A stretch of DNA of 64,000 nt from Vibrio renipiscarius (GCF_000827885.1 NZ_JTKH01000008.1:160588-224587), one strand, 5' to 3'. Shown: positions 41,992 through 51,308, numbered from the stretch's first letter. The notes: a model not told the origin generated them from the letters alone. Translations and numbers: made by a program.

Positions 41992-42198
41992 ATGAGACTG
42001 TTTAAGCGCTATACACCCGGTATGATCGCGAAACACGTAAGTCGGCTTTTCAAGGGTAGAATCTATATTTATGGTGTCGGAAAATTTGAATTCGACAACG
42101 GAAAACTGATTTTGCCAGAACAAGCAGAACATAGACATTTTCAAGCAGTTAAAGAAGTAAACAAAGAGATCATGCGCTTGCGTTGCGCCTACGCCTAG
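41992..42198 (+). CDS. Conserved-looking small hypothetical protein
   Basis: I do not recognise a named family. The 68-aa product is basic at its N-terminus (MRLFKRYTPGMIAKHVSRLFKGR) and then reads IYIYGVGKFEFDNGKL, which could form a beta hairpin; it ends in a charged helix (VKEVNKEIMRLRC). It has no signal peptide or membrane helix. AAGGA sits seven bases ahead of the ATG and a TATAAT box is upstream, so it is probably expressed. It has its own terminator shared with ubiI. The 592-bp empty region before it and its convergence with ubiI show it is a stand-alone unit. Confidence 0.75.
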   Translation: MRLFKRYTPGMIAKHVSRLFKGRIYIYGVGKFEFDNGKLILPEQAEHRHFQAVKEVNKEIMRLRCAYA

Positions 42199-42232
42199 CC
42201 CGCTGAAGACTCGAAGAAAATCAGAACAAATA

Positions 42233-42259
42233 AAAAGGTTGGCTCAATGCCAACCTTTT
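42233..42259. terminator. Bidirectional terminator between the small ORF and ubiI
   Basis: A perfect 11-bp stem AAAAGGTTGGC/GCCAACCTTTT with a five-base loop serves both convergent genes. Confidence 0.88.
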
Positions 42260-42286
42260 CCATTTAAAGACAATCACATCATCGCG

Positions 42287-43513
42287 CTATTGAATCGATG
42301 AAAGCGGGTATTTGGCCAAGTTAGGCAAATCGCCTTTCAAGCCCAACGCTCGCTTCATTATCTCATCTTTCGCACCAGGAAGTTGACCCGCCAGTTTCAT
42401 ACCAAGGCCACGAATTAGCTTCTTCGCTGGGTTATTTCCTTCAAACAGGTCACGGAAACCTTGCATCGCAGTGATCATTTTCGCCGCTTCCGCTTTACGC
42501 CAGCGCTCATAGCTACGAAGGTTTCGCTTACTGCCAATATCTTGCCCTTTTTGCCACAACTGCAAGACCTCTTGCGCCAAGCAAGCGGCATCCAATAAGC
42601 CTAGGTTCACGCCTTGACCAGCCAGTGGATGGATCGTATGCGCCGCATCGCCGACCAAGGCCACACGTTCAGTCACAAAATCTCGGGCATAACGCATTTT
42701 AAGTGGAAAGGCAAAGCGCTCACCGATCACTTCACACATACCAAGGCGAGCATCAAATTCTGCCGTCAACGCTTTATTGAAGGCCTCTTTATCCATCGAC
42801 ACCAAACGTTCAGCACGGCTAGGCTCGGTTGACCAAACGATCGAGCTCATTTGACTGCCTCCCATTGGTAGAAATGCCAAAGGCCCTTGTGGCGTGAAAA
42901 TTTGACGGGCTATCTTTTCATGCGGTTCTTGCGTCCATACGTTAGCAACAATCGCACTGTGGCCATAATCCCAATGCGTCAAAGGAATATCTTGCTGGCG
43001 ACGAACCCAGGAATTCGCACCGTCAGCGCCAACCACCAATTTAGCCGTCAGCGATTGGCCATTGTCCAGCGTCAGCCATGCTTCACTTTCTCCCATTGCC
43101 ATTGATTGGCATTGAGCAGGCATAAAGAGAGTAACGTTAGACTGCTTTTGTACTTGTTCAAGCAGTGCCAATTGAATGACTCGGTTTTCGACGATATGGC
43201 CCAGATCTGGCTGTGCCATTTTTTCTGCATCAAATTCAATGCGAGCAAAGCTGTCTTGCTCCCATACTTCCATGGCACGATAAGCGGCCGCTCGACGGTC
43301 GATAATCCCTTGCCATGCGCCAAGATTACGCAGAATACTTTCGCTAGAACGACTCAATGCCGATACACGCACATCCGGTAATTCTCGAAGATCACTTTCA
43401 GGCTCTCGGCTTTCAATCACTGCGATTCTCAAATCGCTGTCTTTCATTGCTGCCGCCAGTGCAAGGCCAACCATGCCACCACCAACAATCGCAATATCAA
43501 CGCTTTGCATCAT
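42287..43513 (-). CDS. ubiI: Ubiquinone hydroxylase UbiI (VisC)
   Basis: UbiI is the FAD-dependent C5 hydroxylase of ubiquinone synthesis. The 408-aa protein has the Rossmann motif IAIVGGGMVGLALAAAM, the middle GADGANSWVR and the C-terminal RVALVGDAAHTIHPLAGQGVNLGL signature of the UbiH/UbiF/UbiI/COQ6 family. Its place just after ubiH and at the end of the operon identifies it as UbiI rather than UbiF. Two tandem ATGs open the frame. 21 bp separate it from ubiH. Confidence 0.93.
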   Translation of the reverse strand: MMQSVDIAIVGGGMVGLALAAAMKDSDLRIAVIESREPESDLRELPDVRVSALSRSSESILRNLGAWQGIIDRRAAAYRAMEVWEQDSFARIEFDAEKMAQPDLGHIVENRVIQLALLEQVQKQSNVTLFMPAQCQSMAMGESEAWLTLDNGQSLTAKLVVGADGANSWVRRQQDIPLTHWDYGHSAIVANVWTQEPHEKIARQIFTPQGPLAFLPMGGSQMSSIVWSTEPSRAERLVSMDKEAFNKALTAEFDARLGMCEVIGERFAFPLKMRYARDFVTERVALVGDAAHTIHPLAGQGVNLGLLDAACLAQEVLQLWQKGQDIGSKRNLRSYERWRKAEAAKMITAMQGFRDLFEGNNPAKKLIRGLGMKLAGQLPGAKDEIMKRALGLKGDLPNLAKYPLSSIQ

Positions 43514-43534
43514 CTATTTGCATCCTTCTGAGCA

Positions 43535-44713
43535 CTATCGTGCCACCAAACCTAATGTTCTTTGTAGCATCGGCGTTTTAAGAGACGGTATGTTATCCAT
43601 TAAAGCCAATCCAAGATTACGACCAACTCGTAATGATAAGTAATCATTAGAAAAAATATGGACCAATGAACTTGTCATCGCAATGGTGTTTTGGCGATCC
43701 GCCTGCCTGCGTTGAGCAAATGCATTGATAACCGAATAACGGCCAACATCTTCCAGCGATTGAATGACTTCTTCAGCCAAACTCGCTACATCTCGAATGC
43801 CAAGGTTAAACCCTTGACCTGCGATTGGGTGAAGCGTTTGAGCTGCATTGCCGACGATCGCGAATCGATGCGACGTGTTTTGTGCACGGTAACGAAGCAA
43901 TAGAGGGTAACTCGCTCGCTGTCCAACGTGAGTGAACGCCCCTAAACGCCAACCAAAGGCTTGCTGTAATTGAGATAAAAACAGCGCATCGTCTAACTGT
44001 AATACACGCTCAGCTTCTGCGGGGCGTAAGCACCACACCAATGACATACGGTCATCGCTCATCGGCAGTAAAGCAACCGGCCCTTGATCTGTGAATCGCT
44101 CAAAAGCTCGCCCTTGATGCGCTTGCTGACAACGGATATTGGCAATCACAGCGACCTGGTCAAAATCATGTTGCTGTAATTCAAAACCTAATGCTTGGCA
44201 ACACGTTGAAATCGCCCCATCCGCCGCCACCAGCAATCGGCACTGGAGTGACTCACCACTTTGCAATCTCACAACATTGTGCTGCTCACTGCGCTCAACA
44301 TTTTGTACAGAATCAGGACTCATGACACTAATGGATGGGCGCGATTCAAGCTGCTTGTGATAGAGACGACCGATATCCGCCAGTTCCACCACATACCCAA
44401 GCGCTTCAACATCGATATCAGCATGATCAATACTGGTCATTCCTGCATGGTGTCGATCCGACACGTGGATATGCTTAATTGCGGTTGCGACTGGCAAAAT
44501 GTCAGCCCATAAGCCCAGATTTTTTAATATCTGCACCGTCCCAAAAGAGAGGGCAATAGAACGCGAATCAAAACCGGGGTGTGCATGGTTATCAACCGAG
44601 AACGGTTCCACCACTGCGATTCTGAGCTGGCCTTTTGACTGAGTATCCAAAGCCAAAGCAAGGGTCATCCCTGCCATTGCACCACCCGCAATCACCACAT
44701 CAAACTGCTTCAT
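43535..44713 (-). CDS. ubiH: 2-octaprenyl-6-methoxyphenol hydroxylase UbiH
   Basis: UbiH is the FAD monooxygenase acting at C1 in ubiquinone synthesis. The 392-aa protein has VVIAGGAMAGMTLALAL, the ADGAISTC segment and FAIVGNAAQTLHPIAGQGFNLGIRDVA. The NAAQTLHP form of the motif is characteristic of UbiH. The ATG at 44713 follows AGGTTAG; a TTG codon one position upstream is less likely. It is preceded by ygfB at 13 bp; the pepP gene that sits between them in E. coli is absent. Confidence 0.94.
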   Translation of the reverse strand: MKQFDVVIAGGAMAGMTLALALDTQSKGQLRIAVVEPFSVDNHAHPGFDSRSIALSFGTVQILKNLGLWADILPVATAIKHIHVSDRHHAGMTSIDHADIDVEALGYVVELADIGRLYHKQLESRPSISVMSPDSVQNVERSEQHNVVRLQSGESLQCRLLVAADGAISTCCQALGFELQQHDFDQVAVIANIRCQQAHQGRAFERFTDQGPVALLPMSDDRMSLVWCLRPAEAERVLQLDDALFLSQLQQAFGWRLGAFTHVGQRASYPLLLRYRAQNTSHRFAIVGNAAQTLHPIAGQGFNLGIRDVASLAEEVIQSLEDVGRYSVINAFAQRRQADRQNTIAMTSSLVHIFSNDYLSLRVGRNLGLALMDNIPSLKTPMLQRTLGLVAR

Positions 44714-44726
44714 CAAACTAACCTAA

Positions 44727-45305
44727 TTAATGAATGATTGGCGCGGCGGTTGGTTCGGCAGGCTTTTGGCCAAACTCAGCATGAACCGTCAGCACACACA
44801 CTTTTACATGCTCAAGCACTTGTTCAAGCAGCATCGCTTGTTCTTGCGGATCTTCATCTTCATCAATGCCCAATTTTGAAATCTCTTCCAAATCGGCAAG
44901 CGCCTCTTTTACGCTGTCGGATGCTTTTTTCAGATCCACTGCGACCAAACCCAAACCAGAAATAAAGTGATTCACCCACTCCGCCAAGCCATCGGCAATA
45001 TCAAACAAACTCGCGCTTGCCTCTTCATCCGGCATAAGCATCGACAGCTCCATATCGCTGCCCGTTAATTCTTGTGTGGTGGCATCGAGGGCTTGTTGCG
45101 CCAATTTTAATGCACGATCAGGCCAGCCCATTCCTTCATTGGTATAATCAAAAATCAGCGGCTGCCAACTTTTATCCGTTAAGCTTAAGCCTCCGCTCAG
45201 CATTCCCGTCAGCAAGCCGTGTATTTCAGCTGGATTGACCGCGATACCCGCTGATTGCAATTCAGTCGCGAAGGTTAAGTAATCTGGAAGAATGATGTTA
45301 CTCAT
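44727..45305 (-). CDS. ygfB: UPF0149 family protein YgfB
   Basis: A conserved protein of the UPF0149/YecA-like family, of unestablished biochemical function. The 192-aa product is acidic and helical, with [31 protein letters not shown] at the N-terminus, typical for the family, and a [15 protein letters not shown] segment towards the end. The start at 45305 follows TAGG. It is the first gene of ygfB-ubiH-ubiI and divergent from the zapA side. Its C-terminal tail is Ala/Pro-rich. Confidence 0.9.
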   Translation of the reverse strand: MSNIILPDYLTFATELQSAGIAVNPAEIHGLLTGMLSGGLSLTDKSWQPLIFDYTNEGMGWPDRALKLAQQALDATTQELTGSDMELSMLMPDEEASASLFDIADGLAEWVNHFISGLGLVAVDLKKASDSVKEALADLEEISKLGIDEDEDPQEQAMLLEQVLEHVKVCVLTVHAEFGQKPAEPTAAPIIH

Positions 45306-45383
45306 GGATAGACCTAATTTTACAAAAATAATACTTAATCGTACCACTTTGACGGTTTTGCGAAAATGAACAAGGCAACAATA

Positions 45384-45545
45384 ATGAGCGGGTTTTACAC
45401 AATTTGCCCAATAACTGTGTTATTTACCTTTGTTTTGCTAATGTTCTACGGGAAAGACTTGAATCTTAACTGGGCTTTTTTTATAGTTTCCACCTCGGTG
45501 ATGGTCTGCATTATCACCTTAATACTAAGTGTAGAGTGGATATGA
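45384..45545 (+). CDS. Small two-helix membrane protein overlapping zapA start (candidate)
   Basis: A 53-codon frame shorter than common cut-offs. It starts at an ATG with AAGG eight bases upstream (an in-frame ATG at 45366 would give 59 aa). It encodes two hydrophobic stretches: about residues 6-23 ([18 protein letters not shown]) and 30-50 ([19 protein letters not shown]), ending SVEWI. The stop overlaps the zapA ATG in an ATGA arrangement, which suggests translational coupling. Nothing in it matches a family I know. It could instead be a chance frame in the zapA leader, but the ribosome-binding site, the overlap and the two-helix pattern argue for a real product. Confidence 0.55.
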   Translation: MSGFYTICPITVLFTFVLLMFYGKDLNLNWAFFIVSTSVMVCIITLILSVEWI

Positions 45546-45865
45546 GTAATCAAGCGGTAGACGTTGAAATTTTTGGTAGGCTGACACGAGTAAACTGCCC
45601 TCCCGGTCAGGAAGAAGCTTTACTTCAAGCTGCTAAACGACTCAGTGATCGCTTGAAAGACATGACAGATAAAACTAAAGTGACCAATGAAGTGCATTTG
45701 CTCACCATTGCCGCACTGAACTTCTGTTATGAATTAGAAACTCGCGATTCTTCTACACAAGCGCAAGAGCAGCAGCAACTTCAACTTGCTGAGCGTATGG
45801 AAAAGCTCACCGCATCACTTGATGATGCATTAAGTAAAGTACCGCAGGGAAAGCAGTCACTTTAA
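45542..45865 (+). CDS. zapA: Cell division protein ZapA
   Basis: ZapA bundles FtsZ filaments at the division site. The 107-aa protein has an N-terminal FtsZ-binding head (VEIFGRLTRVNCPPGQEEALLQAAKRL) and a C-terminal coiled coil (about 60-100, Gln/Leu-rich). The ATG at 45542 follows GAGTGG and gives the usual N-terminus; GTG two codons upstream is less likely. It is directly followed by 6S RNA and fau, as in most Gammaproteobacteria. Confidence 0.95.
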   Translation: MSNQAVDVEIFGRLTRVNCPPGQEEALLQAAKRLSDRLKDMTDKTKVTNEVHLLTIAALNFCYELETRDSSTQAQEQQQLQLAERMEKLTASLDDALSKVPQGKQSL

Positions 45866-45934
45866 CGAAAAATTCTCTACCGTTGTCAACCAACTAGCGA
45901 AAGAGCTAGAACGATTGATGACCGTGGAAACCAG

Positions 45935-46118
45935 TTTACCCTGGGGTGTACGTTAGTGGGATTAAGTCCCTGAGCCGATAAGCAATCCAAAAGGGTTAGT
46001 ATTTGAAGGCTATTGAGCAAGCTCGGCTCGTACCGAGAAGCCTACGGTCGTCATTGCTGATCCGCCTTGAACCTACTGGTTCAAGGGTCCAAATCTCCAA
46101 CGGCACTCTGGGGTATCT
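45935..46118 (+). ncRNA. ssrS: 6S RNA
   Basis: 6S RNA binds sigma-70 RNA polymerase and represses transcription in stationary phase. The 184-nt region lies between zapA and fau, its invariant neighbourhood. The closing stem is TACCCTGGGGTGT (from 45937) with the complementary arm ending at 46115, 13 pairs with wobbles. Conserved internal elements are seen: AGTCCCTGAGCCGATA (5' side), GGCTCGTACCGAGAAGCC (apical side) and CCTTGAACC...GGTTCAAGGGT (3' side). The ends are approximate. Confidence 0.93.
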
Positions 46119-46149
46119 CCTTGATACCCTACTAATTGGGTAACACATC

Positions 46150-46743
46150 ATGCTATCTCGACAGCAATTTCGTCAGCAGATCCGTCATACCAGACAACAA
46201 CTCAGCGCCTCATTTCAACACCAGGCCAGCTTGAATCTGATCAAACAGTTCGCACATCTACCCGAGTTACCCTCCGCAAACCATATCGCCTTGTATCTTA
46301 CCGCCGATGGTGAAATCGACACACAACCGCTCATTGAGTGGCTATGGCAACAGGGTAAACACGTCTACCTGCCCGTCATTCATCCTTTTTCTAAAGGTCA
46401 CCTGCTTTTTCTTCATTATCAACCCGGTACACCAATGGTACTCAACCAATACCGCATCGCAGAACCCAAGCTTAATCAATTACTGATCCGCCCTATCAAT
46501 CAACTCGATATTATTTGTACGCCATTAGTTGGCTTTGATTCAACCGGTCACAGACTCGGTATGGGGGGTGGCTATTACGATCGTACACTTGCGCCTTGGT
46601 TTAGAGATCATCGAGGGCCAAAACCTATCGGGCTTGCCCACGATTGTCAGCATGTCGATAAACTTCCCGTCGAAGCTTGGGATGTACCACTATCTAAAAT
46701 AGTGACGCCAAGCAAAATATGGCAATGGGAATGTCACGGCTGA
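46150..46743 (+). CDS. fau: 5-formyltetrahydrofolate cyclo-ligase
   Basis: This enzyme (YgfA/Fau) converts 5-formyl-THF to methenyl-THF with ATP. The 197-aa protein has N-terminal RQQIRHTRQQLS, the central YLTADGEIDTQPLIEW and the signature GMGGGYYDRTLA near residue 138. 6S RNA lies directly upstream on the same strand and is probably processed from a common transcript. A clear ribosome-binding site is not obvious immediately before the ATG. Confidence 0.93.
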   Translation: MLSRQQFRQQIRHTRQQLSASFQHQASLNLIKQFAHLPELPSANHIALYLTADGEIDTQPLIEWLWQQGKHVYLPVIHPFSKGHLLFLHYQPGTPMVLNQYRIAEPKLNQLLIRPINQLDIICTPLVGFDSTGHRLGMGGGYYDRTLAPWFRDHRGPKPIGLAHDCQHVDKLPVEAWDVPLSKIVTPSKIWQWECHG

Positions 46744-46796
46744 GGGTATATAATTCGCCGCGCAAACGATAACGAACTTCCAGTTAGGAGATGAGC

Positions 46797-47453
46797 ATGA
46801 CTCAAGATGAGATGAAAAAAGAAGCCGGTTGGGCTGCGCTTAAGTATGTTGAGAAAGACAGTATTGTAGGCGTCGGTACGGGCTCTACTGTGAATCACTT
46901 CATCGATGCTCTGGCGACAATCAAAGATGATATCAAGGGCGCGGTATCAAGCTCTGAAGCTTCAACCGCAAAACTCAAAGCGTTGGGTATCGAAGTTTTT
47001 GATTGTAACGAAGTCGCACGCCTAGATGTGTATGTTGATGGCGCTGACGAAATCAACGCATACCGCGATATGATCAAAGGTGGTGGTGCTGCATTAACTC
47101 GTGAAAAGATCGTTGCTGCGATCTCAGATAAGTTCATCTGTATTGTTGATGATACCAAAGCAGTCGATATTCTTGGCCAATTCCCACTGCCGGTTGAAGT
47201 GATTCCGATGGCACGCTCTTACGTGGCTCGTGAACTGGTAAAACTGGGTGGCGATCCTGCTTACCGCGAAGGTGTACTCACGGACAACGGTAACGTGATC
47301 CTTGATGTTCACAACATGCAAATCAGCAACCCTAAAGAGATGGAACGTTCGATCAATGCGATCGCTGGCGTCGTTACCGTCGGCCTATTTGCTGCTCGCG
47401 GTGCTGATGTCGTGATCACTGGTACGCCAAATGGTGCAAAAATCGAAGAATAA
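46797..47453 (+). CDS. rpiA: Ribose-5-phosphate isomerase A
   Basis: RpiA interconverts ribose-5-phosphate and ribulose-5-phosphate in the pentose phosphate pathway. The 218-aa protein shows [15 protein letters not shown] (phosphate binding), the DGADEIN catalytic region and [15 protein letters not shown] choose ATG 46797 ([15 protein letters not shown]), which has GGAG at six bases; ATG 46791 abuts the GGAG and is too close. The length matches the E. coli protein of 219 aa. Terminated by its own hairpin. Confidence 0.97.
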   Translation: MTQDEMKKEAGWAALKYVEKDSIVGVGTGSTVNHFIDALATIKDDIKGAVSSSEASTAKLKALGIEVFDCNEVARLDVYVDGADEINAYRDMIKGGGAALTREKIVAAISDKFICIVDDTKAVDILGQFPLPVEVIPMARSYVARELVKLGGDPAYREGVLTDNGNVILDVHNMQISNPKEMERSINAIAGVVTVGLFAARGADVVITGTPNGAKIEE

Positions 47454-47553
47454 AAAGTAATAGATTCGCCGCAAAAATTTGTACGTTCTCACCAAGATAA
47501 ACAGTGGTGACAACCTCAATAAGAAAAGCGAGATTCTGTTATTTCATTACAAG

Positions 47554-47577
47554 CGGTCCTATTCAGGGCCGTTTTTT
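47554..47577 (+). terminator. rpiA terminator
   Basis: A 7-bp stem CGGTCCT/AGGGCCG with one G-T pair and an ATTC loop is followed by T6. Confidence 0.85.
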
Positions 47578-47668
47578 GTTTTTTACTGCTCAAAAATTAT
47601 TCTTTATTCCGTAATTTTCTTACCCAAACTTTATTTTTTTTGTTAAGTTAGTGAGCAGAAGACGCACA

Positions 47669-47684
47669 AGGAAAACGTTTGCGT
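47669..47684. promoter_or_regulatory. PurR operator upstream of serA
   Basis: Read on the minus strand the 16-mer is ACGCAAACGTTTTCCT. It agrees with the PurR consensus ANGCAANCGNTTNCNT at every specified position. It lies 94 bp before the serA start. Control by PurR is inferred, with the rationale that serine supplies glycine and one-carbon units for purines. Confidence 0.7.
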
Positions 47685-47777
47685 GCCGATAAGAAAGTCA
47701 TAGCGACTCTTTTCTAGCCCGATTTCATACGATGTGCGCCAGTTTTGCCCCCTTTCCCCACTTTAAGGATGAAGACA

Positions 47778-49007
47778 ATGGCCAAAGTTTCACTGGATAA
47801 AGAAAAAATCAAAATACTTCTTTTAGAGGGTCTCCACCCATCATCAGTAGAAGTTCTACAAGCCGCCGGTTACACCAACATCGAATATCATAAAGGCTCT
47901 TTGTCGGATGACGAATTGATGGAAGCGGTAAAAGACGCCCACTTTATTGGTATCCGTTCTCGCACAAACTTAACCAAACAAGTCATTGATGCCGCCGAAA
48001 AATTAGTTGCGGTTGGTTGTTTTTGTATTGGCACAAATCAAGTCGACCTTCATGCCACTGCGGTTCGAGGCATTCCTGTGTTCAATGCACCATTTTCTAA
48101 CACGCGCAGCGTAGCAGAGCTCGTGCTTGGTCAGATTCTTCTTCTCATGCGCGGCATTCCTGAAAAAAATGCCTTAGCACATCGTGGGATTTGGAAAAAA
48201 AGCGCCGACAACTCTTACGAAGCTCGTGGGAAGCGCCTCGGTATCATTGGTTACGGCCATATTGGCACTCAGTTAGGTATTATTGCTGAAAACTTGGGCA
48301 TGCGCGTGTACTACTACGATATTGAAAACAAACTATCGCTCGGTAACGCCACACAAGTGTTCACCATGAGTGAACTGCTCAATAAGTGTGATGTCATTTC
48401 TCTGCACGTACCTGAAACACCAGAAACGAAGAACATGATGGGCACAGAAGAATTTGCACGCATGAAGCCTGGCTCGATCTTTATTAACGCGGCTCGCGGC
48501 ACTGTGGTCGATATAGAAGCGCTATGTCATTCGCTTGAAGCTGGCCACATTTCAGGTGCTGCCATCGATGTGTTCCCAACGGAACCGGCAACCAATGCGG
48601 AAACATTCGAATCACCGCTGCAAAAATACGACAACGTGATTCTCACTCCGCATGTGGGGGGGTCAACCCAAGAAGCACAAGAAAACATTGGTGTAGAGGT
48701 GGCGGGTAAGCTGGCGAAATACTCTGACAACGGATCAACCCTATCAAGTGTGAACTTCCCTGAAGTCTCACTGCCTGAGCACCGTGATTGTTCACGCTTA
48801 CTGCATATCCATAAAAACCGCCCTGGTATTTTGACGCAAATTAACACCATCTTCGCCGAAGAAGGCATCAACATTGCAGGTCAGTACTTACAAACAGCAG
48901 CAGAAATTGGCTACGTGGTGATCGATGTTGAAACAGAGCGCTCAGCGGAGGCTCTGGCGAAACTAAAAACCATCGAGGGCACGATTCGCGCGCGTATTCT
49001 GCACTAA
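47778..49007 (+). CDS. serA: D-3-phosphoglycerate dehydrogenase
   Basis: SerA oxidises 3-phosphoglycerate in the first step of serine synthesis and is feedback-inhibited by serine through its ACT domain. The 409-aa protein has the NAD-binding GIIGYGHIGTQLG (about 158-170), the catalytic region INAARGTVVDIEAL and LTPHVGGSTQEAQE with the active-site His, and a C-terminal ACT domain (about 338-409, with HKNRPGILTQINTIF). The start at 47778 (MAKVSLDKEK) corresponds to the E. coli protein and follows AAGGA. Followed by a perfect terminator. Confidence 0.98.
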   Translation: MAKVSLDKEKIKILLLEGLHPSSVEVLQAAGYTNIEYHKGSLSDDELMEAVKDAHFIGIRSRTNLTKQVIDAAEKLVAVGCFCIGTNQVDLHATAVRGIPVFNAPFSNTRSVAELVLGQILLLMRGIPEKNALAHRGIWKKSADNSYEARGKRLGIIGYGHIGTQLGIIAENLGMRVYYYDIENKLSLGNATQVFTMSELLNKCDVISLHVPETPETKNMMGTEEFARMKPGSIFINAARGTVVDIEALCHSLEAGHISGAAIDVFPTEPATNAETFESPLQKYDNVILTPHVGGSTQEAQENIGVEVAGKLAKYSDNGSTLSSVNFPEVSLPEHRDCSRLLHIHKNRPGILTQINTIFAEEGINIAGQYLQTAAEIGYVVIDVETERSAEALAKLKTIEGTIRARILH

Positions 49008-49030
49008 TCGTCAATCAAAGCTAACGACAT

Positions 49031-49060
49031 AAAAAAACCACCGAACGTTCGGTGGTTTTT
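49031..49060. terminator. Bidirectional terminator between serA and ilvH
   Basis: The perfect palindrome AACCACCGAA/TTCGGTGGTT is flanked by A7 and T5 and serves convergent serA and ilvIH. Confidence 0.92.
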
Positions 49061-49087
49061 CTTTTCTATACCGGCATCAGAATAGCA

Positions 49088-49582
49088 TTACGCTTTTAAC
49101 GCTCGCTCACCGCGTGCAATACCCACCACACCACTACGTGCCACTTCAATCACTTCCGTCACCTCAGAAAGCGCTTGGATGAAGGCATCCAGCTTTTCGC
49201 TATCACCCGTCAACTGCACTGTGTATTGCGATGCCGTGACATCCACAATCTGACCACGGAAAATATCGGCGGTACGTTTCACTTCCGCACGAGCAAAACC
49301 ACTGGCCTTAACTTTCACCAACATCAGTTCGCGTTCAATATGATCCAGCTCTGACACTTCTTGCACTTTCAGTACATCAATGAGCTTATGCAGCTGCTTT
49401 TGAATCTGCTCTAACACCAGATCATCGGTATTTGTCGTAATATTTAAACGTGAGAGTGTGTCATCGTCTGTAGGAGAAACGGTGAGAGACTCAATGTTAT
49501 AACCACGCTGAGAAAACAAACCAACCACCCGCGATAAAGCACCCGGTTGGTTTTCCATCAATAGTGAAATGATATGTCTCAT
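49088..49582 (-). CDS. ilvH: Acetolactate synthase III small (regulatory) subunit
   Basis: IlvH is the valine-sensing regulatory subunit of acetohydroxyacid synthase III. The 164-aa protein has an N-terminal ACT domain (MRHIISLLMENQPGALSRV, GYNIESLTVSPTDD) with the asparagine and glycine residues involved in valine binding, and the ALS C-terminal domain (about 85-160). It follows ilvI with one base between stop and start. Confidence 0.97.
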   Translation of the reverse strand: MRHIISLLMENQPGALSRVVGLFSQRGYNIESLTVSPTDDDTLSRLNITTNTDDLVLEQIQKQLHKLIDVLKVQEVSELDHIERELMLVKVKASGFARAEVKRTADIFRGQIVDVTASQYTVQLTGDSEKLDAFIQALSEVTEVIEVARSGVVGIARGERALKA

Positions 49583-49583
49583 C

Positions 49584-51308
49584 TTATGAGCTCTCCTTCT
49601 TACTTAGCCACATTTTGTCCATACCCTCGCCTTTGATCTGCATTGGGTACACATGCTCTGTTTCATCGACGTTAATATCAACAAACACCAAACGGTCTTT
49701 CATCTCGAGTGCGCGTCGTAGACCCGCTTCGAGTTCATCCGGTGTTTCGATACGGATACCAACGTGACCGTAGGCTTCGGCAATAGCCGCAAAATCCGGT
49801 ACTGAGCTCATGTAAGAATTAGAGTGGCGGCCTTGATAAATAATATCTTGCCACTGTTTCACCATCCCAAGGAAACGGTTGTTCAAATTGATAATTTTCA
49901 CTGGGATATCGTACTGCATCGCGGTTGATAGCTCTTGGATATTCATCTGAATACTGCCATCTCCCGTCACGACCACCACTTCTTCGTCAGGCTTAGCAAA
50001 CTTCACCCCCATACCAGCAGGTAGACCAAAGCCCATCGTTCCCAAGCCGCCCGAGTTTATCCAACGGCGTGGCTTGTTAAATGGGTAGTAAAGCGCGGCA
50101 AACATTTGATGCTGGCCAACATCCGATGCGACATAGGCATCGCCATTGGTCAGCTTGTGCAATGCCTCAATCACTTGCTGAGGCTTAATGCGCTCTGATG
50201 ATGTGTCGTACTTTAAGCACTCTTTGTTACGCCAGGTTTGAATTTCATCCCACCACTGGTTCAAGGCTTGCTCATCATTGCTGCCACCTTGCTCCACCAG
50301 CAAACTCATCATTGATGCGAGGACTTTATCGGCAGAGCCTACGATAGGCAGATCCGCTTTAACGTTCTTTGAAATTGAAGAAGGATCGATATCAATATGC
50401 ATGATTTTAGCGTTGGGGCAGTACTTTTCTAAATTATTGGTCGTGCGATCGTCAAAACGAACCCCAACACCAAAGATCAGATCGGCGCCATGCATCGCCA
50501 TATTGGCCTCGTAGGTACCATGCATCCCAAGCATACCAAGAGAGTTTTTATGTGTACCAGGAAACGCTCCGAGCCCCATAAGCGTGCTAACTACGGGCAG
50601 GTTTAGGGTTTCCGCTAATTTCAGCAGTGGCTCATCCGCTTCTGAAATCACAGCGCCGCCCCCCACATACAACACCGGCTTTTTCGCTTCGAGTAGTGCT
50701 TTCAGCCCTTTTTTGATCTGACCTTTGTGACCTGTCGTGGTTGGCTTATATGAACGCATAGAAAGCGAAGCTGGATATTCGTACGGCAGTTTAATTTGTG
50801 GATTAAGAATATCTTTCGGTAAGTCGATGACGACAGGGCCAGGACGGCCGGTTGTCGCAATATAGAAGGCTTTCTTAACAGTTTCGGGGATGTCTTCTGC
50901 TTTTTTCACAAGGAAGCTGTGTTTAACCACTGGACGTGAAACGCCGACAATATCGCACTCCTGAAACGCATCATTACCAATGAGGTTCGTTGGCACATTG
51001 CCAGAGATGACAATCATTGGAATCGAATCCATGTATGCCGTCGCAATGCCGGTAATGGTATTCGTGGCACCAGGACCTGAACACACAAGAACCACTCCTG
51101 GGTTTCCCGTCGCGCGTGCGTAGCCATCGGCCATATGCGTTGCGGCTTGTTCATGACGAACAAGCACGTGCTTAATTTGGTCGGTTTTAGCATGAAGTGC
51201 ATCATAGATATCCAGTACTGAACCGCCTGGATAGCCAAATATCTGTTCAACTCCTTCTTCGATGAGAGATTGAACAACCATCTCTGCACCGGACAACATT
51301 GCTGTCAT
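49584..51308 (-). CDS. ilvI: Acetolactate synthase III large (catalytic) subunit
   Basis: IlvI is the ThDP-dependent catalytic subunit that makes acetolactate and acetohydroxybutyrate for valine, leucine and isoleucine. The 574-aa protein has the ThDP glutamate region ([18 protein letters not shown] and [18 protein letters not shown]) and the ThDP/Mg motif [22 protein letters not shown] near 435-455. The start at 51308 follows AAGGAGAAAAAT. It leads ilvIH; upstream lies a 419-bp AT-rich control region that in enterobacteria binds Lrp. Its product feeds the leu genes 6 kb away. Confidence 0.97.
   Translation of the reverse strand: MTAMLSGAEMVVQSLIEEGVEQIFGYPGGSVLDIYDALHAKTDQIKHVLVRHEQAATHMADGYARATGNPGVVLVCSGPGATNTITGIATAYMDSIPMIVISGNVPTNLIGNDAFQECDIVGVSRPVVKHSFLVKKAEDIPETVKKAFYIATTGRPGPVVIDLPKDILNPQIKLPYEYPASLSMRSYKPTTTGHKGQIKKGLKALLEAKKPVLYVGGGAVISEADEPLLKLAETLNLPVVSTLMGLGAFPGTHKNSLGMLGMHGTYEANMAMHGADLIFGVGVRFDDRTTNNLEKYCPNAKIMHIDIDPSSISKNVKADLPIVGSADKVLASMMSLLVEQGGSNDEQALNQWWDEIQTWRNKECLKYDTSSERIKPQQVIEALHKLTNGDAYVASDVGQHQMFAALYYPFNKPRRWINSGGLGTMGFGLPAGMGVKFAKPDEEVVVVTGDGSIQMNIQELSTAMQYDIPVKIINLNNRFLGMVKQWQDIIYQGRHSNSYMSSVPDFAAIAEAYGHVGIRIETPDELEAGLRRALEMKDRLVFVDINVDETEHVYPMQIKGEGMDKMWLSKKESS

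Larger units (their letters stand above)
47454..47777. other. rpiA-serA intergenic region
   Basis: These 324 bp hold the rpiA terminator (47554-47577) and the serA control region: a PurR box at 47669-47684 and AT-rich sequence before it. I see no other gene and no riboswitch. Confidence 0.7.
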
